From Saprospiraceae bacterium (GTDB taxonomy: Bacteria; Bacteroidota; Bacteroidia; Chitinophagales; Saprospiraceae): DNA of 46,835 nt. Made by a program: the position numbers and the translations under genes. The stretch is from positions 1 to 46,835 of the forward strand of contig JANQHF010000042.1 in the NCBI GenBank assembly GCA_028282725.1, given 5' to 3'. Shown here one piece after another: positions 16,869 to 24,678 of this stretch. The notes beneath the pieces were generated by a model that was given only the letters and a program-made list of their open reading frames with translations, ran no database searches and had not been told where the DNA came from. How positions within the stretch are numbered: position 1 is the stretch's first letter; each line of letters starts with the position of its first letter.

Positions 16869-19214
16869 GTGAATATTCAAAGCCCAGGTTCTATTCATAG
16901 TTGTGAATTTCAGGAGGACGGACTGCAATTTACGACCGACCAAAATACCCTCTTGCATATTCGGGTGTTGACCCCTGAAATATTGCAGGTAAGGTTTAGT
17001 ACAAGAGAGTATTTTCAAAATGATTTTTCTTATGCTCTTGATCCGAACCAGGAGTTCAGCAAATGCGAATTTGAATCATCTGAACATGATGATCATTTTA
17101 AAATAGTCACGTCAGCATTGATTTGCCATATCAATAAATTGGATTCGACAATAGAAATACTCGATTTGGAAGAAAGACTTATCAACCGGGATGACAGGGG
17201 TTTTTACTGGAACCACGTCAGCAACACCGGTAATGATGAAGTCTTCATGTCCAAGGAAAGGATGAGTAACGAAGCATTTTTTGGACTGGGAGATAAACCG
17301 GTAGAGTTGAATCTTGCCGGGAAGCAGTTTGAGAACTGGGGTATGGATTGCTACGGCTTTGAGTACGGGTGGGATCCCCTTTATAAAAACATTCCTTTTT
17401 ACTACGGCCTCCACAATGGGATCGGGTATGGAATTTTCTTTGACAACTCTTTCAGAACAAAGTTTGATTTTGGACATCAGAAAAAAGAAGAAGTGCTTTT
17501 TTCGGCAAATGGAGGGCTAATGAACTATTATTTCATTGCGGGACCTTCTTTGATCGATGTGTCCGGCAGATATATCGTCCTCACGGGAAAGATGCCATTA
17601 CCTCCTATGTGGGCTCTGGGATTCCATCAATGCCGTTGGAGTTACTACCCGGAATCCGAAGTAAAGGAAATTGCGTCCAAAATGAGACGACTACAAATCC
17701 CTTGTGACGCCATCTACCTGGATATCGATTATATGGACGGATTTCGTTGTTTTACCTGGAACAAGGAGCACTTTCCGGATCCCGCTAAAATGGTAGAAGA
17801 ATTGCGCAATGAGGGATTCAAGACCGTGGTGATTATAGATCCCGGTATTAAAATTGATCCCGGATATTCAGTATACCAGGAAGGAATAAAAGCGGACCAT
17901 TTTTGCAAAAGGTTGGATGGTCCTTATTTGGCAGGAAAAGTTTGGCCCGGGTATTGTCATTTCCCTGATTATACCAAACCACAGACGAGAGAGTGGTGGT
18001 CAGGCTTGTTCAGGGAGTTAGTGGAGGAAATTGGGGTGGAAGGACTCTGGACAGATATGAATGAACCGGCCTTATTCGAGGTTCAGTCCAGGACGATGCC
18101 GGATGACGTTTTATTTGATTTCGAGGGAAATCTCACTTCTCACAGGCAAGCCCATAATATTTATGCATTGCAAATGGTGAGAGCAACAGCTAAAGGATTT
18201 TCAAGATTTTCTGAACAGAGGCGAGGGTTGGTCATTACGCGATCCGGATATTCTGGTGTACAGAGATACTCAAGTGTCTGGACCGGAGATAACAGGGCTT
18301 CATGGAGCCATCTTTGGCTGGCCAATGTACAATGTCAGAGACTTGCCATAAGTGGGTTGTCATTCACGGGATCAGATATCGGTGGATTCATCGGTCAACC
18401 TTCACCGGAATTATTCGTGAGATGGATGCAATTAGCCATCTTTCATCCGTTCTTCAGGGTGCATAGTAGCCAGGATGACGGAGATCAGGAACCCTGGTCT
18501 TTTGGGGAAGAAGCACTTACCTATGTGAGGCAGGCGATTGAATTGAGATATCGATTCCTCCCTTATCATTACACAGCTTTTTACCAACATTCAATTTCCG
18601 GCATGCCTATTATAAAACCCCTCTCCTTTTTTGACCAGGAGGATATAAATGCGCTGCAAAGGAATAATGAATTCATTTATGGTGATCATATTCTTACCGG
18701 GGGAATTCTGGCTGAAGACCTTGAGCAAATGGAGTTTTATCTTCCCAAAGGTACATGGTATAATTTCTGGTCCAATGAAAGGGTTCAAGGTCCGGTCTTA
18801 TTCAATGTTCCGTTGACAATGGATCATTTTCCTCTGTTTATAAAAGCAGGTGCCATCATACCTCAATATCCATTGCAGCAATATGTCGATGAATTGGAGT
18901 TTGATGAAATCGACCTGTTGATCTTCTTCGCCATGGCTAATGAGGAAAGCTATTTGTTTGAAGACGAGCATGACGGCTTTGGCTTCAAAGAGGGCAGGTA
19001 TCGATATGCCGGTTTTCGATATGAATACAGGGAGGATTCGGTAATGATCCATCAAAGCACTGAAGGGGAGTTTTCAATGCCCTATTCGAAATTCCGGCTT
19101 CAATTTATTGGATTTCCCTCTACCACGGTGCATGTCCAATGTGATGGTCACGTCATTCATGACGATTCCGTTCCGGTAAATTTTTCGGATTTGACGATCA
19201 CTTGGTTTCACTGA
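16869..19214 (+). CDS. GH31 alpha-glucosidase
   Basis: 781-residue glycoside hydrolase family 31 enzyme. The nucleophile is D396 in the signature LWTDMNEPALFE, and the acid/base is D474 in VWTGDNRASW. An N-terminal beta-sandwich (about 1-230) precedes the catalytic barrel, and a C-terminal beta domain (DUF5110-like) follows. No signal peptide is visible, so it is probably cytoplasmic and could release glucose from maltooligosaccharides or glycogen breakdown products. Start is GTG 16869, with 74 bp after glgC; probably the same transcript. Exact linkage preference (alpha-1,4 versus others) is not determinable from sequence. Confidence 0.92.
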   Translation: MNIQSPGSIHSCEFQEDGLQFTTDQNTLLHIRVLTPEILQVRFSTREYFQNDFSYALDPNQEFSKCEFESSEHDDHFKIVTSALICHINKLDSTIEILDLEERLINRDDRGFYWNHVSNTGNDEVFMSKERMSNEAFFGLGDKPVELNLAGKQFENWGMDCYGFEYGWDPLYKNIPFYYGLHNGIGYGIFFDNSFRTKFDFGHQKKEEVLFSANGGLMNYYFIAGPSLIDVSGRYIVLTGKMPLPPMWALGFHQCRWSYYPESEVKEIASKMRRLQIPCDAIYLDIDYMDGFRCFTWNKEHFPDPAKMVEELRNEGFKTVVIIDPGIKIDPGYSVYQEGIKADHFCKRLDGPYLAGKVWPGYCHFPDYTKPQTREWWSGLFRELVEEIGVEGLWTDMNEPALFEVQSRTMPDDVLFDFEGNLTSHRQAHNIYALQMVRATAKGFSRFSEQRRGLVITRSGYSGVQRYSSVWTGDNRASWSHLWLANVQCQRLAISGLSFTGSDIGGFIGQPSPELFVRWMQLAIFHPFFRVHSSQDDGDQEPWSFGEEALTYVRQAIELRYRFLPYHYTAFYQHSISGMPIIKPLSFFDQEDINALQRNNEFIYGDHILTGGILAEDLEQMEFYLPKGTWYNFWSNERVQGPVLFNVPLTMDHFPLFIKAGAIIPQYPLQQYVDELEFDEIDLLIFFAMANEESYLFEDEHDGFGFKEGRYRYAGFRYEYREDSVMIHQSTEGEFSMPYSKFRLQFIGFPSTTVHVQCDGHVIHDDSVPVNFSDLTITWFH

Positions 19215-19240
19215 AGGTGGGCACAGGATCTGCCGCTGTA

Positions 19241-20404
19241 TTAAGCAAAGTAGTATACGACTAAGAAGCCGAGATAGGTACCGAGCGCATTTCCCACTGT
19301 CGCAATCAATATTGCCGGAAGGAGCAAGTCTTCCCTTTTCAGGCTTTTGGCAAGTGCAAGTGCTGATCCTGAACCACCGACATTGGCTTGTGAGGCAATG
19401 GCAATGATGTCCCAATCCATTTTCAAAATACTGCCTACACCAAAGGTGAACAACCCATGTATGATTACAATCAGCCCCACAAAGACCATGAGATGGACGG
19501 CGAAATCGCCAAGAGCCGGAAGGGTGTTGAAGTCGCAATAAGCTCCAATCACAGCAAGAAAAAGATAAATACCAATGATGCCAAGCAACCTGGATCCGGA
19601 AAGTTGTTGAATCCACTTAAACTGGGCCAGGAGTAAACTTATCGTCGTTAGGATCAATATTGAAGGAATATTCACGTTGATTTCCCTGAGCGCTCCTGAG
19701 GTAGTTTCGGAAATCAGGAACGCAAAGATCCCCAACATAACAAGGATACTTGTTCGATAAGGATTGATGACTTCAGAATCATTATCTGTGGATGGGTCAT
19801 TCCCTGTCGTTCCATTGGAAATTACTTTCTTTCGCGGGATGAGGCTGGAAAGGATTTTGGGCAAGGCTATGGTCAATATCATCCAGAATGCTGTCCAAAT
19901 ATTGTCGATGGCGACAGAGCCTGCGTACAAGTTCCCTTCTTCATTTATATTATATTCCAGTGCTACAGCATTGAAATTGATACTTCCTCCTGTATATGTG
20001 CCGGTAAACATACCTGCTATTTGTGGGAAAAACTGGCCAAGGTTGTCTGGCCCATTCATAATCATTCCAGCAGCAATGGCACCGATAACTGTCCCTAGTG
20101 ACCCAATTAAGAACATAAGAATGACGGGCAGCCCGGCCTTCCTTATCGCCCCGATATTGCATTCGAGGAGAAGGAGGAAAATAGAAATTGGAGCAACATA
20201 CAGGAAGATGGCATCATAGATGCCCGGGGGTTCTGATGAACCGGCAATCAAACCCAGGTTTGATTCCAGGGCGGTAACCAGGATAACCAGAAGTGCCGTC
20301 CCGAAATGCCTGAAGAAAGTGCGCGCGACCAACCATTCGCAGATAGCGATGTTCAGCATCAATATTGCCAGGATGAACACAGAGTTTGACGATAATTCAG
20401 CCAT
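19241..20404 (-). CDS. DUF819-family membrane permease
   Basis: 387-residue integral membrane protein with about ten to eleven helices and the DUF819 pattern: MFTGTYTGGSINFNAVA near the first third and ANVGGSGSALALAKSL near the C-terminus, two Gly/Ser-rich re-entrant segments arranged as an internal repeat. DUF819 proteins are thought to be transporters related to the sodium-dependent carboxylate or sodium/proton fold. The substrate is unknown. It is convergent with the GH31 gene (26-bp gap) and probably monocistronic. Confidence 0.85.
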   Translation of the reverse strand: MAELSSNSVFILAILMLNIAICEWLVARTFFRHFGTALLVILVTALESNLGLIAGSSEPPGIYDAIFLYVAPISIFLLLLECNIGAIRKAGLPVILMFLIGSLGTVIGAIAAGMIMNGPDNLGQFFPQIAGMFTGTYTGGSINFNAVALEYNINEEGNLYAGSVAIDNIWTAFWMILTIALPKILSSLIPRKKVISNGTTGNDPSTDNDSEVINPYRTSILVMLGIFAFLISETTSGALREINVNIPSILILTTISLLLAQFKWIQQLSGSRLLGIIGIYLFLAVIGAYCDFNTLPALGDFAVHLMVFVGLIVIIHGLFTFGVGSILKMDWDIIAIASQANVGGSGSALALAKSLKREDLLLPAILIATVGNALGTYLGFLVVYYFA

Positions 20405-20529
20405 TATCTATCAAGATAGGGAACTTTCATATACTACCTTCCGGCTCAATTTGGTCAGGGCAAAAAAACTTTCCTGAAGAGGGGTTACCTGAAGTGGATT
20501 TGATCATATATATATAAAGACATCTGTCA

Positions 20530-20877
20530 ATGAGTGATAAAAATTGCCTGGAATGTGGTGAACAACTGGTAGGAAGATCTGACAAAAAATATTGCGGTGA
20601 CCATTGCAGATCCCAGTTTAATAATAGAATCAATAAGGATCAGACCAATTTCATGCGCAATGTGAATAATCTGTTGCGAAAGAACCGGCGCATTTTGGAT
20701 TCATTCGTCAAAATAGGACGTACGAAAATCCATCGCGACCTACTGTTGGAGAATGGATTCAACTTCAGTTATTGCACGGCTGTACATTGGACAAATACCG
20801 GAAGCCGCAAGGTCTTCTGTTATGATCGGGCTTATGTAGTAGTAGATGATGACTATCTTCTGGTCGTTAATGAATAA
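20530..20877 (+). CDS. Small zinc-ribbon protein, unknown function
   Basis: 115 residues. The N-terminus has four cysteines in the order C6-x2-C9-x12-C22-x3-C26, a likely zinc-binding ribbon (CLECGEQLV, YCGDHCRSQFNNR), followed by a basic helix (NNLLRKNRRILDSF) and a C-terminal beta-rich part ending in YDRAYVVVDDDYLLVV. I recall similar uncharacterised proteins in Bacteroidota, but no function. The zinc ribbon plus basic helix suggests nucleic-acid or protein binding; that is inference. It is divergent from the DUF819 gene and not part of an obvious operon. Confidence 0.75.
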   Translation: MSDKNCLECGEQLVGRSDKKYCGDHCRSQFNNRINKDQTNFMRNVNNLLRKNRRILDSFVKIGRTKIHRDLLLENGFNFSYCTAVHWTNTGSRKVFCYDRAYVVVDDDYLLVVNE

Positions 20878-20978
20878 ACATAACAATCCCGCTAGAAGGC
20901 CTGCTTCTATTCTGAAGATTTTGGGAATTTATGAGATAACTGGAACGTAACGATTTAATCTATAGGCAATTATTTTTC

Positions 20979-21242
20979 TTATTTAGCAGTATCGGTCTTG
21001 GTTTCGGACATATACATCCTAAAGAAAAATAATACCGTTACAGCTCCGACGATTGCAACAATTGTTTCAATTGCATAATTCTGTCCCGCGCCACTGATTT
21101 CACCGAAAAAACCTCCGGTAAAGGCACCGACAGTTGCAATCAGAGCTGCGAAGATCCAATTACGTTTGTCCAGCGTAGGTATTACCCTTTTGGCAAGAAT
21201 GCCGGTAATGATACCTACTGCAAGCCATAATAATAGAGTCAT
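20979..21242 (-). CDS. YeaQ/YmgE (transglycosylase-associated) family membrane protein
   Basis: 87 residues with three hydrophobic helices (about 3-20, 28-47 and 58-77) and glycine-rich turns (GAFTGGFFGEISGAG), as in the GlsB/YeaQ/YmgE family of small inner-membrane proteins linked to envelope or general stress. Despite the historical name there is no transglycosylase activity in the domain. It is a lone minus-strand gene; a perfect 8-bp inverted repeat lies 28 bp upstream and may bind a regulator. Confidence 0.75.
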   Translation of the reverse strand: MTLLLWLAVGIITGILAKRVIPTLDKRNWIFAALIATVGAFTGGFFGEISGAGQNYAIETIVAIVGAVTVLFFFRMYMSETKTDTAK

Positions 21243-21269
21243 GATTTAAGTATTTCGTATGAATTTACG

Positions 21270-21290
21270 TTGGATTTGCCATAAATCCAA
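21270..21290. repeat. Perfect inverted repeat upstream of the YeaQ/YmgE-like gene
   Basis: Arms TTGGATTT and AAATCCAA with a 5-base centre, 28 bp before the minus-strand start at 21242. On the minus strand TTGG of the arm lies about 19 bp before an imperfect -7-like TAAATTCA, so the site could overlap a promoter. Operator function is inferred. Confidence 0.4.
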
Positions 21291-21573
21291 GTTTTATCAA
21301 TTAAATGACGACCTTCAAAACAAAGGTCACATTTCCGTTATTTTATATTAATAGTACCTGTTCGATTAGAATGACAAACTGCAGACACTTTGAATGTAGT
21401 GTATCTAACTGACTCACATTAAAAAAATTATATATGATAATTACCAGTTATATGTTATAGGGTGTCGTCATATTACGATGTCTTATATGTGTTCGCTCGA
21501 TGATTTCCCAGTTATTCCATAAAGATGGAGAACGCATTATCGAGGATAAAAATTTATTACCCTATTATTATAC

Positions 21574-21612
21574 AGAAGACCTGTCCACCACGATGGGTCT
21601 TCTTGTTTTTAC
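21574..21612 (+). terminator. Probable intrinsic terminator
   Basis: Perfect 8-bp stem AGAAGACC / GGTCTTCT (21574-21581 and 21596-21603) with a 14-base loop, followed by TGTTTTTAC. The T-run on the plus side gives direction. No recognised plus-strand gene ends nearby (the nearest, the zinc-ribbon gene, ends about 700 bp upstream). Confidence 0.55.
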
Positions 21613-21703
21613 AAGATTATCCTGGAGGAGTAATAGGAAGAAGATACCACCTAAAAGGAGTATGTTTTACACATTCCGATCAATGAACAGAATTAAGGGT
21701 TAA

Positions 21704-22162
21704 TTACACTTCAAATACAGGACGTTCCTTGTTTACTTCCAGGATTTCCCAGGTATGATCATGCATCAGCCGTGCAGCGGCCAGGAAGTAGAATGGAGGA
21801 TTCGAACCCCATTCCTCAGGGGTCACCATACTCAGGATCCACGTTCCATCATTCTTCTCATACAAATTGTACGTTTGACCAATAACAGGTTTGAAAGCGC
21901 AATCAGCCAGATAGACTTTTTCTGAAATATCAATCCTGTCATGAATTTCCTGCGCCTGGCCCAGCAAGTGCTCTAACTGGTCTTTAATCTGGTGCAGCTG
22001 ATTGGCGGTTTGTTCATACATGGCCGACAGGGCAACGCCTTTTATCCTTCCCTTGTCGATAGGTCGGATGATCGCACTTCCAAGTGTATGTGCATATGGC
22101 AAGAGATGCGGCTGCTCCGCTACTTTGTCAGGATCGATCGGATTTACTTTGTTTTTCTCCAT
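21704..22162 (-). CDS. DUF2452-family protein
   Basis: 152 residues from ATG 22162 (MEKNKVNPIDPDKV). I recognise the DUF2452 pattern: NPIDPDKVAEQPHLLPYAHT at the start, a central helix (TANQLHQIKDQLEHLLGQA) and a C-terminal part with FKPVIGQTYNLYEK and SMVTPEEWG. The function of this family is unknown; the protein is soluble with no signal peptide. A longer reading from 22237 adds an unconserved basic stretch inside the upstream gene, so 22162 is preferred, leaving a 35-bp overlap with the DUF1801 gene. The two are probably co-transcribed. Confidence 0.78.
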   Translation of the reverse strand: MEKNKVNPIDPDKVAEQPHLLPYAHTLGSAIIRPIDKGRIKGVALSAMYEQTANQLHQIKDQLEHLLGQAQEIHDRIDISEKVYLADCAFKPVIGQTYNLYEKNDGTWILSMVTPEEWGSNPPFYFLAAARLMHDHTWEILEVNKERPVFEV

Positions 22163-22529
22163 TTGTATTACGAAGGTAAAGACTTTCTTGTAACGCCAGG
22201 GAGGCCAAAAGGATTTCAAGAAAGACCTGATTTGCAATGTCTTCTCTTGTCCTGATAAAATATTTAGCGACCATCTTACTACCCTCTTTGATCAACAGAG
22301 GGTGCTCATCCATTAATTGTCCCTGTAGAAAACTGATATACAGGTGATCCTTAAAGAAGTTTGTATAACACAATTCCTTCAAATAGATATAAAAGGGTAC
22401 CCGCCATTTGACAGCTAAACGACAATTGGGAATGGTCGCTGTCAGCACCTCATGGATTTCCCAGAATAATGCCCGCTGAAGATCATTGACTGATCTCTCC
22501 ATAAATCGTTCTCCTGGAAAGTCCTGCAT
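22128..22529 (-). CDS. DUF1801-family protein
   Basis: 133 residues resembling the DUF1801 (YdhG-like) fold: an early helix (LQRALFWEIHEVLTATIP), the core RLAVKWRVPFYIYLKELCYT where the family has a conserved Pro-Phe-Tyr, then FKDHLYISFLQGQLMD and a C-terminal helical region. Biochemical role is unknown. It overlaps the following DUF2452 gene. The start at 22529 (MQDFPGERF) may be replaced by ATG 22502. Confidence 0.75.
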   Translation of the reverse strand: MQDFPGERFMERSVNDLQRALFWEIHEVLTATIPNCRLAVKWRVPFYIYLKELCYTNFFKDHLYISFLQGQLMDEHPLLIKEGSKMVAKYFIRTREDIANQVFLEILLASLALQESLYLRNTNGEKQSKSDRS

Positions 22530-22600
22530 GAGCTTATGTTAAATAGCTTATATTCAAATAATAATAGATTATAATAAATCGTAATATGATTGAATTATTA

Positions 22601-22608
22601 TAAATTTG
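22601..22608 (+). promoter_or_regulatory. Bacteroidota-type -7 element before exbB
   Basis: TAAATTTG is an exact match to TAnnTTTG, the -7 consensus of the Bacteroidota housekeeping sigma factor. It lies 58 bp before ATG 22667, giving a short leader and favouring that ATG over the upstream TTG 22625. No clear TTG at -33 is seen. Confidence 0.42.
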
Positions 22609-22666
22609 CATCTCTACGCACTAATTGGCGTATGGTATATCGTTAAAGACAAAACTTTCGAAAAAT

Positions 22667-23347
22667 ATGTATTCATTTGGAATCATCCTGTGGCAGGCTG
22701 ACACAGAAGATGGAGAAGTCAAACAAAACCTGATCGATTTGATCACCAGTGGCGGTCCTTTAGCCATTGTTATTGTGGGAATACTTTTGGTCTTGTCCGT
22801 CATTGCCGTGGCCATATTTCTGGAGAGATGGGTGACCATTAAGAAGGCTGGAAGAATTGACCAGACATTCATGGAAAATATTCGGGCATCTGTGGCAGCT
22901 GGAAATATTCAGGGCGCTCAGGCGCTTTGTACGACCAAAAAAACACCTGTCGCAAGAATGATAGAGAAAGGACTGATGCGGATCGGACGTCCTTTAAAAG
23001 ACATAGACGCAGCCATTGAAAATGTAGGGAATCTCGAAATATTCAAATTGGAAAAGAATCTGTCAACCCTGGCAAGTATTGCCGGAGCCGCTCCCATGAT
23101 AGGATTTTTCGGTACAGTGACCGGTATGATCTTGGCTTTCCGTACGATGGCCACAGAGCAAAATGTGACTCCGGATGTACTGGCAGGCGGTATTTATCAG
23201 GCCTTGCTGACCACTGCTTTTGGACTATTCGTCGGAATATTTGCCTTTGTAGGTTATAACCTCCTCGTTGCCAACGTCGAAAAAGTAATCTATAAGATGG
23301 AACAGACCACTGTTGAGTTCATGGATCTGCTTCAAGAACCTACCTGA
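22667..23347 (+). CDS. exbB: MotA/TolQ/ExbB proton-channel protein
   Basis: 226 residues from ATG 22667 (MYSFGIILW). Three transmembrane helices: LAIVIVGILLVLSVIAVAIF, the helix in LASIAGAAPMIGFFGTVTGM, and GGIYQALLTTAFGLFVGIFA, with the typical cytoplasmic domain between the first two. ExbB forms the pentameric channel that, with ExbD, harnesses proton motive force for TonB-dependent outer-membrane transport (or for related Tol- or gliding-type motors). It is followed after 5 bp by two exbD genes. A longer frame to TTG 22625 exists but the predicted promoter lies too close. Confidence 0.88.
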   Translation: MYSFGIILWQADTEDGEVKQNLIDLITSGGPLAIVIVGILLVLSVIAVAIFLERWVTIKKAGRIDQTFMENIRASVAAGNIQGAQALCTTKKTPVARMIEKGLMRIGRPLKDIDAAIENVGNLEIFKLEKNLSTLASIAGAAPMIGFFGTVTGMILAFRTMATEQNVTPDVLAGGIYQALLTTAFGLFVGIFAFVGYNLLVANVEKVIYKMEQTTVEFMDLLQEPT

Positions 23348-23352
23348 TAAGA

Positions 23353-23748
23353 ATGGCCATCCAAAAACGAAATAAGACGAGTGCGGAGTTCAGTATGTCC
23401 TCCCTGACGGATATCATTTTTCTCCTGTTGATATTCTTCATGCTTACGTCTTCCATGATTCAAATCAATATCGAACTCCCGGAATCCAGCAGTAAAACCA
23501 TTGCGCCGACGGACTATACCGTCATGATGACCTTGGATGGAAAGGTCAAATTCAACGGCAAGCCCGCACGAATGAGGGACCTTAAGGGTTTGATACAACA
23601 GGCGAATGCCGAAGCGACAAACCAGGAAAATGCCACCGTTGCCATCGTTTCGGAGAAAGGAGTGGCATGGCATAAGGTCAAAAAAGTCATGGAGATCGCA
23701 AGTACTCTCAAAATGAGGGCTATTATCGCCACGCAACCACAGAAATAA
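23353..23748 (+). CDS. exbD: ExbD/TolR biopolymer transport protein, first copy
   Basis: 131 residues: short basic cytoplasmic N-terminus, a single transmembrane helix at about 17-34 (SSLTDIIFLLLIFFMLTSS) with the proton-carrying Asp at residue 20, and a periplasmic domain (about 45-131) of the ExbD/TolR fold. Partners ExbB from the preceding gene. It is separated by 2 bp from a second ExbD gene with the same N-terminal helix, so the pair arose by duplication and may form a mixed dimer inside the ExbB ring. Confidence 0.9.
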   Translation: MAIQKRNKTSAEFSMSSLTDIIFLLLIFFMLTSSMIQINIELPESSSKTIAPTDYTVMMTLDGKVKFNGKPARMRDLKGLIQQANAEATNQENATVAIVSEKGVAWHKVKKVMEIASTLKMRAIIATQPQK

Positions 23749-23750
23749 TT

Positions 23751-24143
23751 ATGGGATTCAGGAAAAAAGCAAAGGTCAGCGCACAGTTCAATATGTCTTC
23801 GCTTACGGATATCATATTTTTATTGTTGATATTCTTTATGCTTACGTCTTCACTTGTTGTACCGAATGCATTGAACCTGAAACTTCCCGGAAAAAGAAAG
23901 TCTACCACCGAATTAAAAGCTCCACCGGCCAATGTCACCATAAAGCGAGACGGTACTTATTGGATCGCAGGTCAGAAGGTTTCCATCCATCGAATTGAAA
24001 AAGCGGTTATCGAATTGGGTAAAAAAGGCAGACCGGTAAGCATGACGATCACACCGGATCCCAACGTAGCGAATCAATACGTCGTTGCTGTCATGGATAT
24101 TGCTCAGCGATACAGGGTCGAGACCATACTGATTGACCCTTAG
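23751..24143 (+). CDS. exbD: ExbD/TolR biopolymer transport protein, second copy
   Basis: 130 residues, paralogue of the preceding gene. The membrane helix with Asp20 is nearly identical (MSSLTDIIFLLLIFFMLTSS) but the periplasmic part has diverged (VVPNALNLKLPGKRK and on). Conservation of the helix with divergence outside suggests two distinct periplasmic partners or a heterodimer. No TonB gene follows; the convergent gene rimM ends 9 bp away. Confidence 0.9.
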   Translation: MGFRKKAKVSAQFNMSSLTDIIFLLLIFFMLTSSLVVPNALNLKLPGKRKSTTELKAPPANVTIKRDGTYWIAGQKVSIHRIEKAVIELGKKGRPVSMTITPDPNVANQYVVAVMDIAQRYRVETILIDP

Positions 24144-24152
24144 GGACAGCTT

Positions 24153-24677
24153 CTATAACAGCCCTTCCGGCAAGTCCATATCAATCAATTTGTCCTCGTC
24201 ATTTATTGAAGTGATCAATGCATCATGCAAGGGAATGAGCAGATCTTCGTTTTGCTCTCCAAGGACAACGGCCATTTCCTGCTGCGGATATTCATCAATG
24301 CGAAGAATCAGGCCACTTCGCCCGGTATTGATATCCCGGATGGTGTAATGCACATATCGGTGAGACAGGGGAGCATCTTTTTCTCCGATGGGACTTAGCA
24401 GATTTCTGGATAACAGAAACAGGGACGACTTTAGATAGGGCAATAATTCTTCAGAAGAATTGATAAACTCCAGTTTGATTATGATATCCTTGTTGAAGTC
24501 CAATTCTTCTACGTGAAAGGGAACCTTATATCCGTCAATCTCCAGAAACACAAAATCTCCTGTCTTAATCTCATCTTCCCACGAATTCAGGAGTACAATT
24601 TTGGCTTGGCCATTGAAACCATAGGCCTTCCTGATAAAGCCGATTTCGACAAATTCTTCTTTATAGAGTTCCAACAA
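24153..24677 (-). CDS. rimM: Ribosome maturation factor RimM
   Basis: 174-residue 30S maturation factor that acts on the 16S rRNA 3' major domain with protein S19. The N-terminal beta-barrel starts with VEIGFIRKAYGFNGQAKI and the C-terminal PRC-barrel contains HYTIRDINTGRSGLILRI and the IPLHDALI segment. The start is TTG 24677: a stop in the same frame lies four codons upstream and no ATG precedes the conserved region. It follows a lipoprotein gene with 1-bp spacing, an unusual partner; in many bacteria rimM lies beside rpsP. Confidence 0.9.
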   Translation of the reverse strand: MLELYKEEFVEIGFIRKAYGFNGQAKIVLLNSWEDEIKTGDFVFLEIDGYKVPFHVEELDFNKDIIIKLEFINSSEELLPYLKSSLFLLSRNLLSPIGEKDAPLSHRYVHYTIRDINTGRSGLILRIDEYPQQEMAVVLGEQNEDLLIPLHDALITSINDEDKLIDMDLPEGLL

Positions 24678-24678
24678 A

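Larger units (their letters stand above)
21243..21703. other. 461-bp gap without a supported gene
   Basis: Between the YeaQ/YmgE-like gene and the DUF2452 gene. It holds the inverted repeat at 21270-21290 and a strong terminator-like hairpin at 21574-21612 on the plus strand. A short frame at 21500-21703 has composition unlike a protein and spans the hairpin, so I do not call it a gene. A small untranslated transcript ending at the hairpin is possible. Confidence 0.5.

Noticed and set aside
21500-21703. 67-residue plus-strand frame in the gap before DUF2452
   Set aside because: Spans a strong hairpin with T-run, has no recognisable motif and an unconvincing composition.
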